A stretch of 64,000 bases of DNA, from the NCBI RefSeq assembly GCF_008271695.1, contig NZ_VKKY01000001.1, positions 986,589-1,050,588 of the forward strand. The letters are read 5' to 3'. Shown in pieces: positions 44,664 through 55,127 of the stretch (position 1 is its first letter; each line of letters opens with the position of its first letter). Source of the stretch: Rufibacter hautae (GTDB lineage Bacteria > Bacteroidota > Bacteroidia > Cytophagales > Hymenobacteraceae). The position numbers were made by a program, and so were the translations under genes. The notes under the pieces were generated by a model. That model was not told the origin of the DNA. It saw only the letters and a program-made list of their open reading frames with translations, and did no database searches.

Positions 44664-44684
44664 TTGCTTTTCTGGAAAGACCTA

Positions 44685-45473
44685 TCAGCGTCCTTGCACG
44701 GTGATGTCTTCGGTTTTGATCTCGCTCTGGCGCAACTGCACCGGGTCGGTTTTCTTGCGGAGCTTCATGTTCAGCATCTCCACCAGCAGCGAGAAGAACA
44801 TGGCGAAGTAGATGTAGCCTTTCGGGATGTGGGCATGCAGGGCCTCTACCACCAGCATCACCCCAATCATGATCAGGAAGGACAGGGCCAGCATCTTCAC
44901 GGTAGGGTGCGTGTTCACGAAATCGCTCACGTACTTAGCGAAGGCCAGCATGATGCCCATGGAGATGATCACGGCAATGATCATCACAATCACGTGGTCC
45001 ACCAGGCCCACGGCGGTCAGGATAGAATCAAAGGAGAACACAATGTCCACCATCACAATCTGCACCAATATCTTACCCATGGTAGCGGTACCGCCCGCAG
45101 TGCCATGCTCCTCTTCTTCGCCTTCCAACTTGTTGTGGATCTCGGTGGTACTCTTGGCCAGCAGGAACAAGCCCCCGCCAAAGAGAATAATATCGCGCCA
45201 AGAAACAGCAAACGGCTCATCCATCCAGGGCAGGTTCCAGGAAAAGAGCGGTTGGTTCGCGTTCACGATGTAGCTGATGAAAGACAGCAGGATGATGCGG
45301 AAAACCAGCGCCAGCATCAACCCGATGGTGCGCCCGCGGGCCTGCTGCGCTTTGGGCAGCCTTGCCACCACAATGGAGATGAACACAATATTATCAATTC
45401 CCAACACCACCTCCATGAAGGTAAGCGTGAGCAAGCTGAGCCAGACATCTGGACTGGAGAATACGTCAAACAT
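44685..45473 (-). CDS. TerC family integral membrane protein
   Basis: A 262-residue protein with about seven helices and conserved acidic residues inside membrane segments (EVVLGIDNIVFISI near the start and VDIVFSFDSILTAVG), the TerC pattern. TerC-type proteins are linked with tellurite resistance and with manganese or calcium export; which applies is not visible. It is monocistronic. Confidence 0.93.
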   Translation of the reverse strand: MFDVFSSPDVWLSLLTLTFMEVVLGIDNIVFISIVVARLPKAQQARGRTIGLMLALVFRIILLSFISYIVNANQPLFSWNLPWMDEPFAVSWRDIILFGGGLFLLAKSTTEIHNKLEGEEEEHGTAGGTATMGKILVQIVMVDIVFSFDSILTAVGLVDHVIVMIIAVIISMGIMLAFAKYVSDFVNTHPTVKMLALSFLIMIGVMLVVEALHAHIPKGYIYFAMFFSLLVEMLNMKLRKKTDPVQLRQSEIKTEDITVQGR

Positions 45474-45596
45474 AGTTTTATTTTAGATCAGGTAGTGCGT
45501 AAAAAGGCAAGATAAGGGTTTAAACGCAACCCGCTGGGCTGAGTTAACCCCTAAAACGTAGGGCGGTCTACTTCAAGTAGAACTACGTAGGTCTCT

Positions 45597-46088
45597 TTAC
45601 GATTTCATGTTCACAAACTGCAGCGGAATTCCCAACTCGGCACGGCGCAGCATGCCAATCACTTCCTGCAGGTCGTCAATCTTTTTGGCGGTCACGCGCA
45701 CCTGGTCGTCCATGATGGCGGGGGTCACTTTCAGCTTGCTGTCTTTGATGAGCTTCACAATCTTTTTGCCGTCCTCTTTGTCAAGACCGGCCCGCACCTT
45801 CACGTCTTTCTTGATCATGGGCCCGCTGGGCGATGCCTCGTTGCTGAAGTCCAGGGCGGTGGAGTCTATCTGCTGCTTTACAATCTTGCTCAGGATAATG
45901 TCTTCAATCTGGCGCAGGCGCATGTCATTCTCGGTGACAATGTGCACCAGGTTGGTTTTCTTGTCCAGCTCCACGCTGCCTTTGGTGTCTTTGAAGTCAT
46001 AGCGGGTCTGGATTTCTTTTTTAACGGTATTGATGGCGTTGTCCAGGGTCTGCGGATCAACTTTGCTCACGATATCAAATGAAGGCAT
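45597..46088 (-). CDS. yajQ: YajQ family nucleotide-binding protein
   Basis: A 163-residue cytoplasmic protein with the family start MPSFDIVSKVDPQTLDNAIN and the second domain KDVKVRAGLDKEDGKKIVK. YajQ-type proteins bind nucleotides, and some bind cyclic di-GMP, to influence transcription factors. Length and motifs are normal. A -7-like site is 59-66 bases upstream of the start on the minus strand. Confidence 0.93.
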   Translation of the reverse strand: MPSFDIVSKVDPQTLDNAINTVKKEIQTRYDFKDTKGSVELDKKTNLVHIVTENDMRLRQIEDIILSKIVKQQIDSTALDFSNEASPSGPMIKKDVKVRAGLDKEDGKKIVKLIKDSKLKVTPAIMDDQVRVTAKKIDDLQEVIGMLRRAELGIPLQFVNMKS

Positions 46089-46146
46089 GGTCGTTGTGTT
46101 AATTAAAATGACAGGTATTTATACGGTTTTTTATCACGAAGCCGAA

Positions 46147-46154
46147 CAAAGTTA
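46147..46154 (-). promoter_or_regulatory. Candidate -7 element of yajQ
   Basis: On the minus strand TAACTTTG fits TAnnTTTG. A start near 46140 would give a leader of about 50 bases; the -33 box is not clear. Confidence 0.35.
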
Positions 46155-46198
46155 CTAGTTTAGCGAAATTTTACGGAAAAGAGCTTAAAAACGCAGTC

Positions 46199-46636
46199 AT
46201 GCAAATTATTCAGCCCTCTACCTTTCACGAGTTTGAGCAGTATTACCGGTTACGCTACGAAATGTTACGCAAACCTTGGCATCAGCCCGTTGGCAGCGAA
46301 CGCGCCGAGGACGATGACCAGGCCACGCATTTGATTGCCCTGGACGAGAACACCGGCGAGATCATGGGCGGTTGCCGCGTGCACATGGAAACCGACACCG
46401 AGGCCCAGCTTAGGTTCCTGTCTGTGGCCCCCAAATACCAGAACAAACAAGTAGGCCGCCGTTTGCTGCAGGCCGTGGAGGAAGAATCACGCAAATTGGG
46501 CGCCAAGGAACTCATTGTGCAGGCCCGCGAGTACGCCAAAAACTTTTACAAGCGCAACGGGTTTACGGAAGAGTACCCCACTCACCTGCTCTTCGGCGAG
46601 GTGCAACACTACCAGATGCGCAAGCCCCTTTACTAA
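46199..46636 (+). CDS. GNAT family N-acetyltransferase
   Basis: A 145-residue acetyltransferase with the acetyl-CoA motif QNKQVGRRLLQAVEEE and downstream FYKRNGFTEEYPTHLL. The domain fills the protein and no signal is present. GNAT proteins of this ElaA-like form modify small molecules or proteins; the substrate is not readable. It lies divergent from yajQ and is followed 85 bases on by the lipocalin. Confidence 0.9.
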   Translation: MQIIQPSTFHEFEQYYRLRYEMLRKPWHQPVGSERAEDDDQATHLIALDENTGEIMGGCRVHMETDTEAQLRFLSVAPKYQNKQVGRRLLQAVEEESRKLGAKELIVQAREYAKNFYKRNGFTEEYPTHLLFGEVQHYQMRKPLY

Positions 46637-46721
46637 CAGCGCCGGGTAAAGGCATTGCTCCGCTTGCCCTCTGCCGTTTGCAGACGTATAGGAGCGGGAG
46701 CAATCTTTTATCTGCCCTGTC

Positions 46722-47270
46722 ATGAAAAAATCCCTTGTCTTTGCCGGAGTTGGCGTTGGTTTGCTGGCCATAGGTGCGTTGTACCTGGCCCTCAAACCCA
46801 AACCCGCCCCTTTGCCCACTGTCGCTTCCGTGGACCTGCAGCGCTATGCCGGTAAATGGTACGAGATTGCCGCTTTCCCCAACCGTTTTGAGAAGGGCTG
46901 CCACTGCACCACCGCCGTGTACACGCCCAAAGAAGGCTACGTGGAAGTGAACAACACCTGCCGCAAAGGCAGCGCGAACGGCAAAGACGACGGCGCCCTG
47001 GGCAAAGCCTTCCCGGTGGAGGGCAGCAACAACGCCAAGCTGCGGGTGCAGTTCTTCTGGCCCTTCAGGGGCGATTACTGGATCCTGAGCCTGGCAGATG
47101 ACTACTCCCACGTTCTGGTAGGCTCCCCAGACCGCAAGTACCTCTGGATCCTGGCCCGCTCCCGCCAGCTAGACCCAGCCACCTACCGCCAACTGGCACA
47201 GAAGGCCCAAAGTCTGGGGTTTGACACCAGAAAACTGCGCCTGGCAGACCAAAGCTGCCCAGACCGGTAA
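46722..47270 (+). CDS. blc: Lipocalin, Blc-like
   Basis: A 182-residue lipocalin with an N-terminal hydrophobic segment (about 5-24) acting as membrane anchor or signal; no lipobox is present. The lipocalin motif GKWYEIAAFPNRFEKGC and YLWILARS near the end match bacterial Blc proteins that bind lipids or lysophospholipids in the envelope. The missing lipid-modification cysteine differs from E. coli Blc. Confidence 0.92.
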   Translation: MKKSLVFAGVGVGLLAIGALYLALKPKPAPLPTVASVDLQRYAGKWYEIAAFPNRFEKGCHCTTAVYTPKEGYVEVNNTCRKGSANGKDDGALGKAFPVEGSNNAKLRVQFFWPFRGDYWILSLADDYSHVLVGSPDRKYLWILARSRQLDPATYRQLAQKAQSLGFDTRKLRLADQSCPDR

Positions 47271-47303
47271 CCCACTTCCTTTTTCCATAGGCTGCGTCTC
47301 CCC

Positions 47304-47340
47304 TATTTCAGGTCTGATTTCACCAAAACGGACCTGAAAC
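47304..47340. repeat. Palindromic intergenic repeat, copy 23
   Basis: TATTTCAGGTCTGATTT and AAAACGGACCTGAAAC, 34 bases after the lipocalin stop. Confidence 0.6.
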
Positions 47341-47589
47341 AGAATGGCATTCTATCAGCAGTCCTGAACTGCTAAACCATAGAAATCCAGAAAATCCAAG
47401 GGAATTAAGCGCCTGTTGAAGTTACCTCACCCAATCTAAACGTAAGGTGCTGGCGCTTTGCACAAACGAAACAGGCCCCTGCCTTTAAACGCACACTTCC
47501 TCTAGCGGCGGAGATTTTGCAGGGAGAAAACATAGCTTATCCGGAAGGAAAGGAGCCACCTGTTTACCAGTACGTTAGCAGGATGCTCC

Positions 47590-47633
47590 TTTTAGACTTA
47601 TTTTTCTGAAAACGCCCTGAAAACGGGCTTAAA
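47590..47633. repeat. Palindromic intergenic repeat, copy 24 (rearranged)
   Basis: TTTTAGACTTATTTTTC, GAAAACGCCCTG and AAAACGGGCTTAAAC; the right half appears duplicated. Confidence 0.5.
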
Positions 47634-47718
47634 CTGCTTCTTTAACAGGACAATATGTAACCACAGCTATATAACTGGAGTACAAGTAGCATCTCCCAAA
47701 ACTGCTACTGTATTTATT

Positions 47719-50700
47719 TTGTCTACGCATACTGTCAAGAAATATACGCTTAAGACCCTTGCCGTGCTCCTCTGGATCATTGGCGGGTTGTTGGTGCTGG
47801 TGGTGCTCCTGTTGGTGGCCCTCCAAATACCAAAGGTGCAGGACTTTGCCGCCAGCAAGGCAGAGAACTACCTGCAGAATAAGATCGGCACGGAGGTACG
47901 CATCGGCAAGTTCCGCAGCGATTTCCGGAAAGATATCCTGCTGGAAGACGTGTACCTGGAAGACCAGAAAGGCGACACGCTCTGGTACTCGCAGCGGTTG
48001 GCCGCCAACCTGGACATCCTGGGCATCCTGAAATCCAAAGTGGCGCTCAAGTCACTGGAACTGGAGAACGCCACCGCCCACATCTACCGCACCCTGCCTG
48101 ACAGCGTCTCCAACTTTGACTACATCCTGGAAGCTTTCGCCACGCCCACTGATACTACCGTTCAGGACACCACCAGTGCCGGCTTCACCTATGACATAGG
48201 CACCATCAACTTCAAGAACATCTTTCTCACCTACCGTGACGAGGTGAACGGCCAGAACGTGCGCACCCGCGTGGGCAACCTCAACGTGGAGATGGACGAG
48301 CTGGACCTCACGAAGGAAATCTACCGCATCGGCGACATCACGCTGCAAGACACCTATGTAGACATGGTGCAGACCAAGGTTCCGCCCGAGGGCGAGTCTG
48401 AGCCGTTGACCATGCAGTTCGGGCTCAAGACGGTGGCCTTGGACCGCGTGAAACTCAAGTACCGCAACGGCGTGGCCAAACAGTACATAGACGTGAACCT
48501 GGGTCAGGCCCGCATGGCTTCCGATAAAATCGACCTCATCAACTCGCGCATTGACCTGAGCAACCTGGAGCTTCACAACAGTACCCTGGCGTACGCGCAG
48601 AACGCCGAGATGCCCGCCGAGTACCGCGTGGTAAATCCGGCGGAGGCATTGGAAGCTGTAGAGGAAGCCGTTTCCAAAACCACCGGTGAGCCCGTGAACT
48701 GGGTCTTCACCCTGGACAAACTGAACGTGACCGAGGTAGACGCCGCCTTTGACAACTACGATGCGCCCAAGCAGGCCCGCGGCATGGACTACAACCACCT
48801 CATGGCCCGCAACCTGAACCTGCAACTGAACGATCTGTACTACAGCACCAACCGCACCACCGCCCAATTGGAGCAACTCACGTTCCAGGAGAAAAGCGGG
48901 TTTGAGGTAAAGCAATTCACGGCCGGCATCCTGTTTGACTCGGTTCAGACCGAGTTATCAAATTTGGAACTGGAAACGGGCCACAGCCGCATCGCGCGCC
49001 GCCTCAAAGTAGGCTATCCTTCCTTAGAGACGGCCGCCGATGACCTGAGCAAACTAACCCTTTCCGCTGATCTGCAGAACACCTACATCGGGTTCCGGGA
49101 CATTGCCTTGCTGCAACCTGCGCTGGTGAATCAGCCGCCGTTGGCCGGCAATCTGGGCCAAACCGTGCGCCTGAGCGGCCTGGTGAACGGCCGTATGGAC
49201 AACCTGCTGCTAAGCAACGTGCGCGTGAGCGGCTGGCGCAACACAGACCTGGCATTGAGCGGGCGCATCAGGGGACTGCCTAACCCAGACAACCTGGCGG
49301 CCAATATCCAGATCAACCGTTTCCATACCACCGCCGCCGATGTGGAGTCCCTGCTGCCGGCAGGCACCTTGCCGGCCAACATCACGCTGCCGCCCTCCAT
49401 GGACGTGGCCGGTTCCTTCAGCGGAAACATGAACGCCTTTGATGTGAACGCTACGGTGCGTACCACCTTCGGGAACGCCATCGCCAACATTGACATGACC
49501 CCGGGCCGCTCCAAAGGACAGGAGCGCATCAAAGGCAACGTGCGCCTCATGCGCTTTGACCTGGGCCGCCTGATGAACGATAAAACCTTGGGCAGAGCCT
49601 CCTTGGTAGCCAACATCAACGGTACCGGCATCACGCCGGAGACCATGGTAGCCAAGATTGACGGCACTGTGCAGAGTTTTGAGTACGGCGGGTATAACTA
49701 CCGGGCCATTGGGTTCAACGTAGACGCCAACCGCAACAGCTACGCCATCAAAGCCAACAGCACCCAGGACCAGAACTTAGATTTTGCCCTGAACGGCACC
49801 GTGAACCTGCGCGGCGCCCAGCCGGTTGTGGCCATGAACGCCAACCTGCGGGCCATAGACTTCCAGGCGCTGAAACTCTACCCAGAAGACCTGCGCCTGC
49901 GCGGCGACATCATCGCCAATCTGCGCGGCGGCGATGCCAACAGCCTCAACGGTTCTATCATCGCCCGCAACACCGCTCTTACCAGCAACAACCGTCCGCT
50001 GCAGTTCGATTCGCTGGCCGTTTACCTGGTGCAGAAACCCAACCAAACCGATGTGCGGGTGCTCTCTGACGTCATCACGGCCAACCTGAACGGGAACATC
50101 GGGTTGGGAGACATCGGGCCTGAGTTGATGAACCACATCAGCCGCTACTATGACCTGGGCAACGGCGGTTACAAACCCAGTGCCCGGACCCGGCAGTTTG
50201 CCTTCAACATGGCGCTGCACAAACCGCGTGTGTTCCAGGCCTTTGTGCCCGGGCTTACCCGCCTGAGCCTGGATACGCTGTATGGGAACTACAACAGCCA
50301 GACCGCCAACCTGCAGATGGTGGCCAGTGTGCCCCGCGTACGGTACACCGGCATGCGCTTAGACTCTATTTCCCTGAATGTATCGTCAGACCCCAAGCAG
50401 TTGAATTACAACGTACGGGCCGAGCGCATCCGACAAGACACTACGTTTAGGGTGAACAACATTGTGCTGGGCGGAAATGTCCAAAACAACACGGTAGCGG
50501 CGCGCGCGGCCAACCAAAGTGAAGCCGGCGAAGAGGAATCAGCCATTGGCGTTCTGCTGCGGCAAATCACCAACGGGTTTGAAGTGAACATCGCCCCAGA
50601 CTTGATCATCAACCGCGATGCCTGGGCCGTAGGACCTAACAACTTTGTGCGGTACTATACCAACAACGGGGCCGTGGTGGCCAATAACCTGCGCCTCTCC

Positions 50701-52758
50701 AATGGCCCCATGGCCATTGCCCTGCAAAGCCAGAACCCCACCGCCCAGAACTCCCCGCTTAACGTCAACCTCACCGATGTGGACTTAGGCTACCTGGCCC
50801 GCGCCATTCTGCAGGAAGACAGTCTGGTGGCCGGCACCCTGAACGGAAAGGCCACTGTGAATGACATCTCGGGCAACATGAGCTTTACCGCAGACATGGC
50901 CCTCACCGGTTTAGAGTACGAGACGTTCCCGGTGGGTGACCTTACCCTCCAGGCCAGCAACCCTACCGCCAACCGCTACAACATGACGGCCCGCCTTTCG
51001 GGTTACGGCAACAACGTGACCCTTGCCGGCTATTACCTGACTACCGAAGGCAAACCGATGTCCTTTGACCTGAACTTGGGTCAACTGAACCTGGCTAGCC
51101 TCCAGCCCTTCACCCAGGGCATGGTCAAAAACCTGGGCGGCAACTTAGGGGGCCAGGTGGCCATCAGAGGCACCATAGAAACCCCCAGCGTGGTGGGCGA
51201 CCTGCAGTTCCGCGACGCGACCTTTAACCTGGCCATGCTCAATTCCACCTTCCGGGTACCGGATGAGCGCCTGAGCGTTACCAGCACAGGCATCAGGTTC
51301 GATGATTTTGTGATGCTGGATTCTCTGAACAACCGTGCCACCGTGAACGGAGCTATCCTTACCTCCAACTTCGTGGATTACCGCTTTGACCTGCGGGCCA
51401 CCACCGAGGACTTCATGGTCATGAACAGCACCGCCGCGGACAACGAACTGTATTACGGCCGCGTGTTCCTGGACAGCGATACCCGCATCACCGGAGACCT
51501 GAACGTGCCGGTCATCAACACCACCGTGACGGTAGCGCCTAACTCCAACCTGACGTATGTGATGCCGCAGGAAGAAGCGGGCGTGAACCGCGAGGGCATT
51601 GTGGTCTTTGTGGACGCAGACAGCACCCGCAACCGCCGCATCAACCGGCAGAAGCAGATTGACACCGTAGAGGCCGAAATCCAGGGCATTGAAATGGACA
51701 TGACCCTGAACCTCACCGATGAAACCCCTATCACTGTGATCGTGGACCCAGAGGCGGGCGACAACCTCGTCATCAAAGGCGAAGCGAACCTGCGGGTAGG
51801 CTATGATGTCACCGAGAACATCACCCTCACTGGCCGCTACGACGTGACCGAGGGGCGCTACGCCATGAGCCTGTATGAACTAGTGAGCCGTGAGTTTGAG
51901 ATAGATCCTGCCAGCTACATTGTCTGGACCGGTGACATGCTGGAGGCCGATGCCAATATCACGGCCATTTACAACGTAGACGCGGCCCCGCTGGAACTCA
52001 TCCAGAGCCAGACCGCTGGCGTTGACGCCGGAACCGCACCGGGTGTCTATCGGAATAAAATGCCGTTTGACGTACGCCTGAACATGAAAGGCGAGATCAT
52101 GCGCCCTGCCATCTCTTTCAACATTGAGTTGGATCAGAAAGCCAAAGGCGATGTGGAGGAGGTACGTGCCCGTCTGGAACAGTTAAGCCAACCTACGCAG
52201 GAATCTGAGCGCACCAAACAGGTCTTCTCTCTGCTGGTGCTGGGCCGGTTCATGGCCCAGGATCCGTTGGCTTCCTCCGGCGGAGGCGGCATCAACAGTG
52301 CCCTGCGCGGCAGCGCGAGTAAGGTACTCTCTGACCAGCTCAATAACCTGACTGGCCAGTACCTGGGCGGCCTGGGAATTGAACTGGGTCTGAACTCCTA
52401 TGATGATTACTCCTCCGGTGATGCCCAGAGCCGCACAGACCTGAACGTGGCCATGCAACGCCAGCTCCTCAATGACCGCCTGACCGTGAGTTTCGGGACG
52501 GACATTCCGTTGGGTGGCGGCAATGACCAGGGCAATTCCGGCAACGCAAACAACAGCGGCAGCAATGCCTTTGCGGGAGACGTATCGGTGGAGTACTCCG
52601 TAACCAAAGACGGACGGCTGCGGCTGCGGGCTTTCCGGAACAACTCCTATGAAGGCTTCCTGGACGGGCAGTTGCAACGGACGGGGGTTTCCCTGCTGTT
52701 CGTGCGCGAATATGACAGCCTCGCAGACCTCTTTAGAAATACTGGCAAAGCAAAATAA
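47719..52758 (+). CDS. tamB: TamB-like translocation/assembly protein (AsmA/DUF490)
   Basis: A 1679-residue envelope protein with one N-terminal helix (about 12-35), long beta-taco repeats and the C-terminal DUF490/TamB domain (about 1250-1660). No ATG precedes the membrane helix, so TTG 47719 is the best start. TamB bridges inner and outer membranes and moves lipids or helps outer-membrane protein assembly. The next gene, encoding the Omp85 partner, begins at the base after the stop, so the two are certainly coupled in translation or transcription. Confidence 0.9.
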   Translation: MSTHTVKKYTLKTLAVLLWIIGGLLVLVVLLLVALQIPKVQDFAASKAENYLQNKIGTEVRIGKFRSDFRKDILLEDVYLEDQKGDTLWYSQRLAANLDILGILKSKVALKSLELENATAHIYRTLPDSVSNFDYILEAFATPTDTTVQDTTSAGFTYDIGTINFKNIFLTYRDEVNGQNVRTRVGNLNVEMDELDLTKEIYRIGDITLQDTYVDMVQTKVPPEGESEPLTMQFGLKTVALDRVKLKYRNGVAKQYIDVNLGQARMASDKIDLINSRIDLSNLELHNSTLAYAQNAEMPAEYRVVNPAEALEAVEEAVSKTTGEPVNWVFTLDKLNVTEVDAAFDNYDAPKQARGMDYNHLMARNLNLQLNDLYYSTNRTTAQLEQLTFQEKSGFEVKQFTAGILFDSVQTELSNLELETGHSRIARRLKVGYPSLETAADDLSKLTLSADLQNTYIGFRDIALLQPALVNQPPLAGNLGQTVRLSGLVNGRMDNLLLSNVRVSGWRNTDLALSGRIRGLPNPDNLAANIQINRFHTTAADVESLLPAGTLPANITLPPSMDVAGSFSGNMNAFDVNATVRTTFGNAIANIDMTPGRSKGQERIKGNVRLMRFDLGRLMNDKTLGRASLVANINGTGITPETMVAKIDGTVQSFEYGGYNYRAIGFNVDANRNSYAIKANSTQDQNLDFALNGTVNLRGAQPVVAMNANLRAIDFQALKLYPEDLRLRGDIIANLRGGDANSLNGSIIARNTALTSNNRPLQFDSLAVYLVQKPNQTDVRVLSDVITANLNGNIGLGDIGPELMNHISRYYDLGNGGYKPSARTRQFAFNMALHKPRVFQAFVPGLTRLSLDTLYGNYNSQTANLQMVASVPRVRYTGMRLDSISLNVSSDPKQLNYNVRAERIRQDTTFRVNNIVLGGNVQNNTVAARAANQSEAGEEESAIGVLLRQITNGFEVNIAPDLIINRDAWAVGPNNFVRYYTNNGAVVANNLRLSNGPMAIALQSQNPTAQNSPLNVNLTDVDLGYLARAILQEDSLVAGTLNGKATVNDISGNMSFTADMALTGLEYETFPVGDLTLQASNPTANRYNMTARLSGYGNNVTLAGYYLTTEGKPMSFDLNLGQLNLASLQPFTQGMVKNLGGNLGGQVAIRGTIETPSVVGDLQFRDATFNLAMLNSTFRVPDERLSVTSTGIRFDDFVMLDSLNNRATVNGAILTSNFVDYRFDLRATTEDFMVMNSTAADNELYYGRVFLDSDTRITGDLNVPVINTTVTVAPNSNLTYVMPQEEAGVNREGIVVFVDADSTRNRRINRQKQIDTVEAEIQGIEMDMTLNLTDETPITVIVDPEAGDNLVIKGEANLRVGYDVTENITLTGRYDVTEGRYAMSLYELVSREFEIDPASYIVWTGDMLEADANITAIYNVDAAPLELIQSQTAGVDAGTAPGVYRNKMPFDVRLNMKGEIMRPAISFNIELDQKAKGDVEEVRARLEQLSQPTQESERTKQVFSLLVLGRFMAQDPLASSGGGGINSALRGSASKVLSDQLNNLTGQYLGGLGIELGLNSYDDYSSGDAQSRTDLNVAMQRQLLNDRLTVSFGTDIPLGGGNDQGNSGNANNSGSNAFAGDVSVEYSVTKDGRLRLRAFRNNSYEGFLDGQLQRTGVSLLFVREYDSLADLFRNTGKAK

Positions 52759-55107
52759 ATGATATCGCCTTCTAGACACGTGACCTTCTCTACCTTCTCC
52801 TTTTTCAGGAGCCTTTCCTTGCTGTTTCTCCTGGCTTTGCTCGCAGGCTGCAGCAGCACCAAAAGCGTTCCGCAGGGAGACTACCTTTACATTGGCGGCG
52901 ACATCAAGGTATCTTCTCCCTATCCTGAGACCGACACGAAAGCCCTGGAACCGGAACTGACCGCTGCCATCCGGCCCCAGCCCAATACCTCTTTTCTGGG
53001 CATGCGGCCCAAGCTCTGGATCTATAACGCCATGGGCGGAGAACGCAAACGGAAAGGCATTGCCAACTGGATCAAAACCCGCTTGGGAGAGCCGCCCGTG
53101 CTGCTGAGCGAAGCGCATCCAGACCGCGTGCAAGGGGCCATGATCAACCGCTTGTACAACAACGGGTATTTCTCCCCCACCCTGGAGCACACCGTAGACA
53201 GCACCACCAAGCGCAAAATGGCCAAAGTGCATTACGCCGCCACGGTGGGCAAGCAGTACACCATTCAGCAGATTCAGTTTCCGCAGGGGAACGACAGCGT
53301 TTCCATTGCTATCAGGGAAACGGAGCCCCAAAGCCTGCTGAAGGTGAACGACCCGTACAACCTGGAGAAACTCATTGCCGAGCGCCTGCGGGTGAACGAG
53401 ATCCTGAAAGAGAAGGGCTTCTTCTTTTTTGACGAGAGCTATCTGATCTACCACGTAGACAGCACCCAGAACAACAAGGTCAACGTCTATGTGCGCTTAA
53501 AAGACACGGCTCCTGCCAAGGCCCTGATCCCGTACCGCTACAAGCAGGTGAGTATTTACACCGACTTTTCTTTGGGTGACTCCATTGGCGACAGCGAAGC
53601 ACCGGTACAGTTCAGAGACTACAAGTACTACCCAGACGAGGAAACCTTCAAGGCCAAAACCATCCTGAATGCGGTCTTCGTGGAAAACGGTGACTTGTAC
53701 AGCCGCAAACGCCACCTGCAGACGGTGAACCGCCTTATGGACTTGGGAACGTTCAAGTTTGCCGAGGTACGGTTCACGCCCCAAGACTCCATCGGGTTAG
53801 ACGGGCGCCTCAATGCGGACATCCTCCTGACCCAAGCCAAAAAGAAATCCGTTCGCGCTGAGGTCCAGACGGTGCAGAAATCCAACGGGTACGCGGGGCC
53901 GGGGATCACGGTCAGTTTCCGGAACCGGAATGCCTTGCGCGGCGCCGAGTTGCTGCTCATTAACCTGGTGGGTTCTTTTGAGTCGCAGATCAGCGGGGAC
54001 AGTGCCCGCTCGGGCCTCACGTCTATGGAGGTAGGTGCCGATGCCGAGATGCACGTACCCCGCATCATCTCGCCGTTCAACATCCGGATCGCCAGCAGTA
54101 TGTACCAGCCCAGAACGCGGTTTTCACTGGGCTTCCGGTTCATCAACCGGCAGGAATTCTTCCAGCAGAACTCCTTCAACTTTGAGTACGGCTACTCCTG
54201 GCGGCAGTACGCCACCACGGAGCTCCAGATAAACCCGGTGCAGGTTCAGTACTCGCGGCTGCTGAACCCTACCCCGGCCTTTCAGGAGGAGCTGGCGATA
54301 CGGCCTTTCCTAGCGCGGGCTTTTGACCAACAGCTCATCATTGGCGGTAATTACCGGTTGGTGTACAATACGCTGGGCATTGAAGGGCGAAGTCATCAGT
54401 TTTATATCAGCCCGGGGCTAGATTTCTCGGGTGGTTTGTGGGGGCTCTTTTACCGCGTCAAAAACGGCCAACCCGCCAATCCGGAGTTTCCTAATACCTT
54501 CCGGGGGCAGGCGCTCTCGCAGTACGCCAAATTTGACCTGGAAACCCGCTATTACTTCAACATCACCGATAAACTGGTGCTGGCCACCCGCTTTCTGGGC
54601 GGTTACGGTTTGCCATACGGTAACTCCAATGTGCTTCCGTACATCAAGCAGTACGGAATTGGCGGCCCCAACAGCATTCGGGCATTCCCGGCTCGCAGTC
54701 TGGGCCCGGGGATTTACAACCCCAGGGCTTTGCAGGAGCCCGGCAATGAAGTCTCCCAAAGCTTCTCCTATTTTGACCAGACCGGCGACATCCGGTTGGA
54801 GGGAAACGCCGAGTTCCGCTTCCCGCTGATGGACCCGTACCTGAAAGGCGCCCTCTTTGTGGATGCCGGTAATATCTGGCTCGTGAACGAAGACCCTACC
54901 AGACCAGGCGGTAAGTTCAGCGGCGATTTCATAAGTCAACTGGCCGTGGGAGCCGGGGCTGGCCTCCGGATAGACGTGCAGTTCTTCGTGATAAGGGTAG
55001 ATTTAGCCTATCCGCTCCGCGACCCAACGTACCCCAACGGCGGCAGGCCTAAATCCGGTCTCTTCGGGACGGGGGTGCTGAACCTAGCCATCGGATATCC
55101 TTTCTAG
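52759..55107 (+). CDS. tamL: TamL: TamA/BamA-like Omp85 outer-membrane lipoprotein
   Basis: A 782-residue Omp85 protein. A hydrophobic signal ends in the lipobox LAGC (Cys31), so unlike TamA it should be a lipoprotein, as described for Bacteroidota TamL. POTRA-like repeats (about 40-370) precede a C-terminal beta-barrel (about 380-782) containing GGPNSIRAFPARSLGPG, the family's lid-lock RAF motif. It is the outer-membrane half of the TamB system. The start follows immediately on the tamB stop. Confidence 0.9.
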   Translation: MISPSRHVTFSTFSFFRSLSLLFLLALLAGCSSTKSVPQGDYLYIGGDIKVSSPYPETDTKALEPELTAAIRPQPNTSFLGMRPKLWIYNAMGGERKRKGIANWIKTRLGEPPVLLSEAHPDRVQGAMINRLYNNGYFSPTLEHTVDSTTKRKMAKVHYAATVGKQYTIQQIQFPQGNDSVSIAIRETEPQSLLKVNDPYNLEKLIAERLRVNEILKEKGFFFFDESYLIYHVDSTQNNKVNVYVRLKDTAPAKALIPYRYKQVSIYTDFSLGDSIGDSEAPVQFRDYKYYPDEETFKAKTILNAVFVENGDLYSRKRHLQTVNRLMDLGTFKFAEVRFTPQDSIGLDGRLNADILLTQAKKKSVRAEVQTVQKSNGYAGPGITVSFRNRNALRGAELLLINLVGSFESQISGDSARSGLTSMEVGADAEMHVPRIISPFNIRIASSMYQPRTRFSLGFRFINRQEFFQQNSFNFEYGYSWRQYATTELQINPVQVQYSRLLNPTPAFQEELAIRPFLARAFDQQLIIGGNYRLVYNTLGIEGRSHQFYISPGLDFSGGLWGLFYRVKNGQPANPEFPNTFRGQALSQYAKFDLETRYYFNITDKLVLATRFLGGYGLPYGNSNVLPYIKQYGIGGPNSIRAFPARSLGPGIYNPRALQEPGNEVSQSFSYFDQTGDIRLEGNAEFRFPLMDPYLKGALFVDAGNIWLVNEDPTRPGGKFSGDFISQLAVGAGAGLRIDVQFFVIRVDLAYPLRDPTYPNGGRPKSGLFGTGVLNLAIGYPF

Positions 55108-55127
55108 GAAAACCTACTTAAAAGAAA

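Larger units (their letters stand above)
44185..44684. other. Promoter region of the 3-keto-sugar cluster and TerC 3' end
   Basis: A 500-bp AT-rich gap with an inverted repeat at 44285-44305, two degraded repeat copies (44455-44480, 44548-44582) and a terminator hairpin at the TerC end. No gene is visible. Confidence 0.6.
47271..47718. other. Intergenic region before tamB
   Basis: This 448-bp gap holds palindromic repeats at 47304-47340 and 47590-47633 and no gene. The tamB promoter should be in the last 80 bases, but I cannot place it. Confidence 0.45.
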
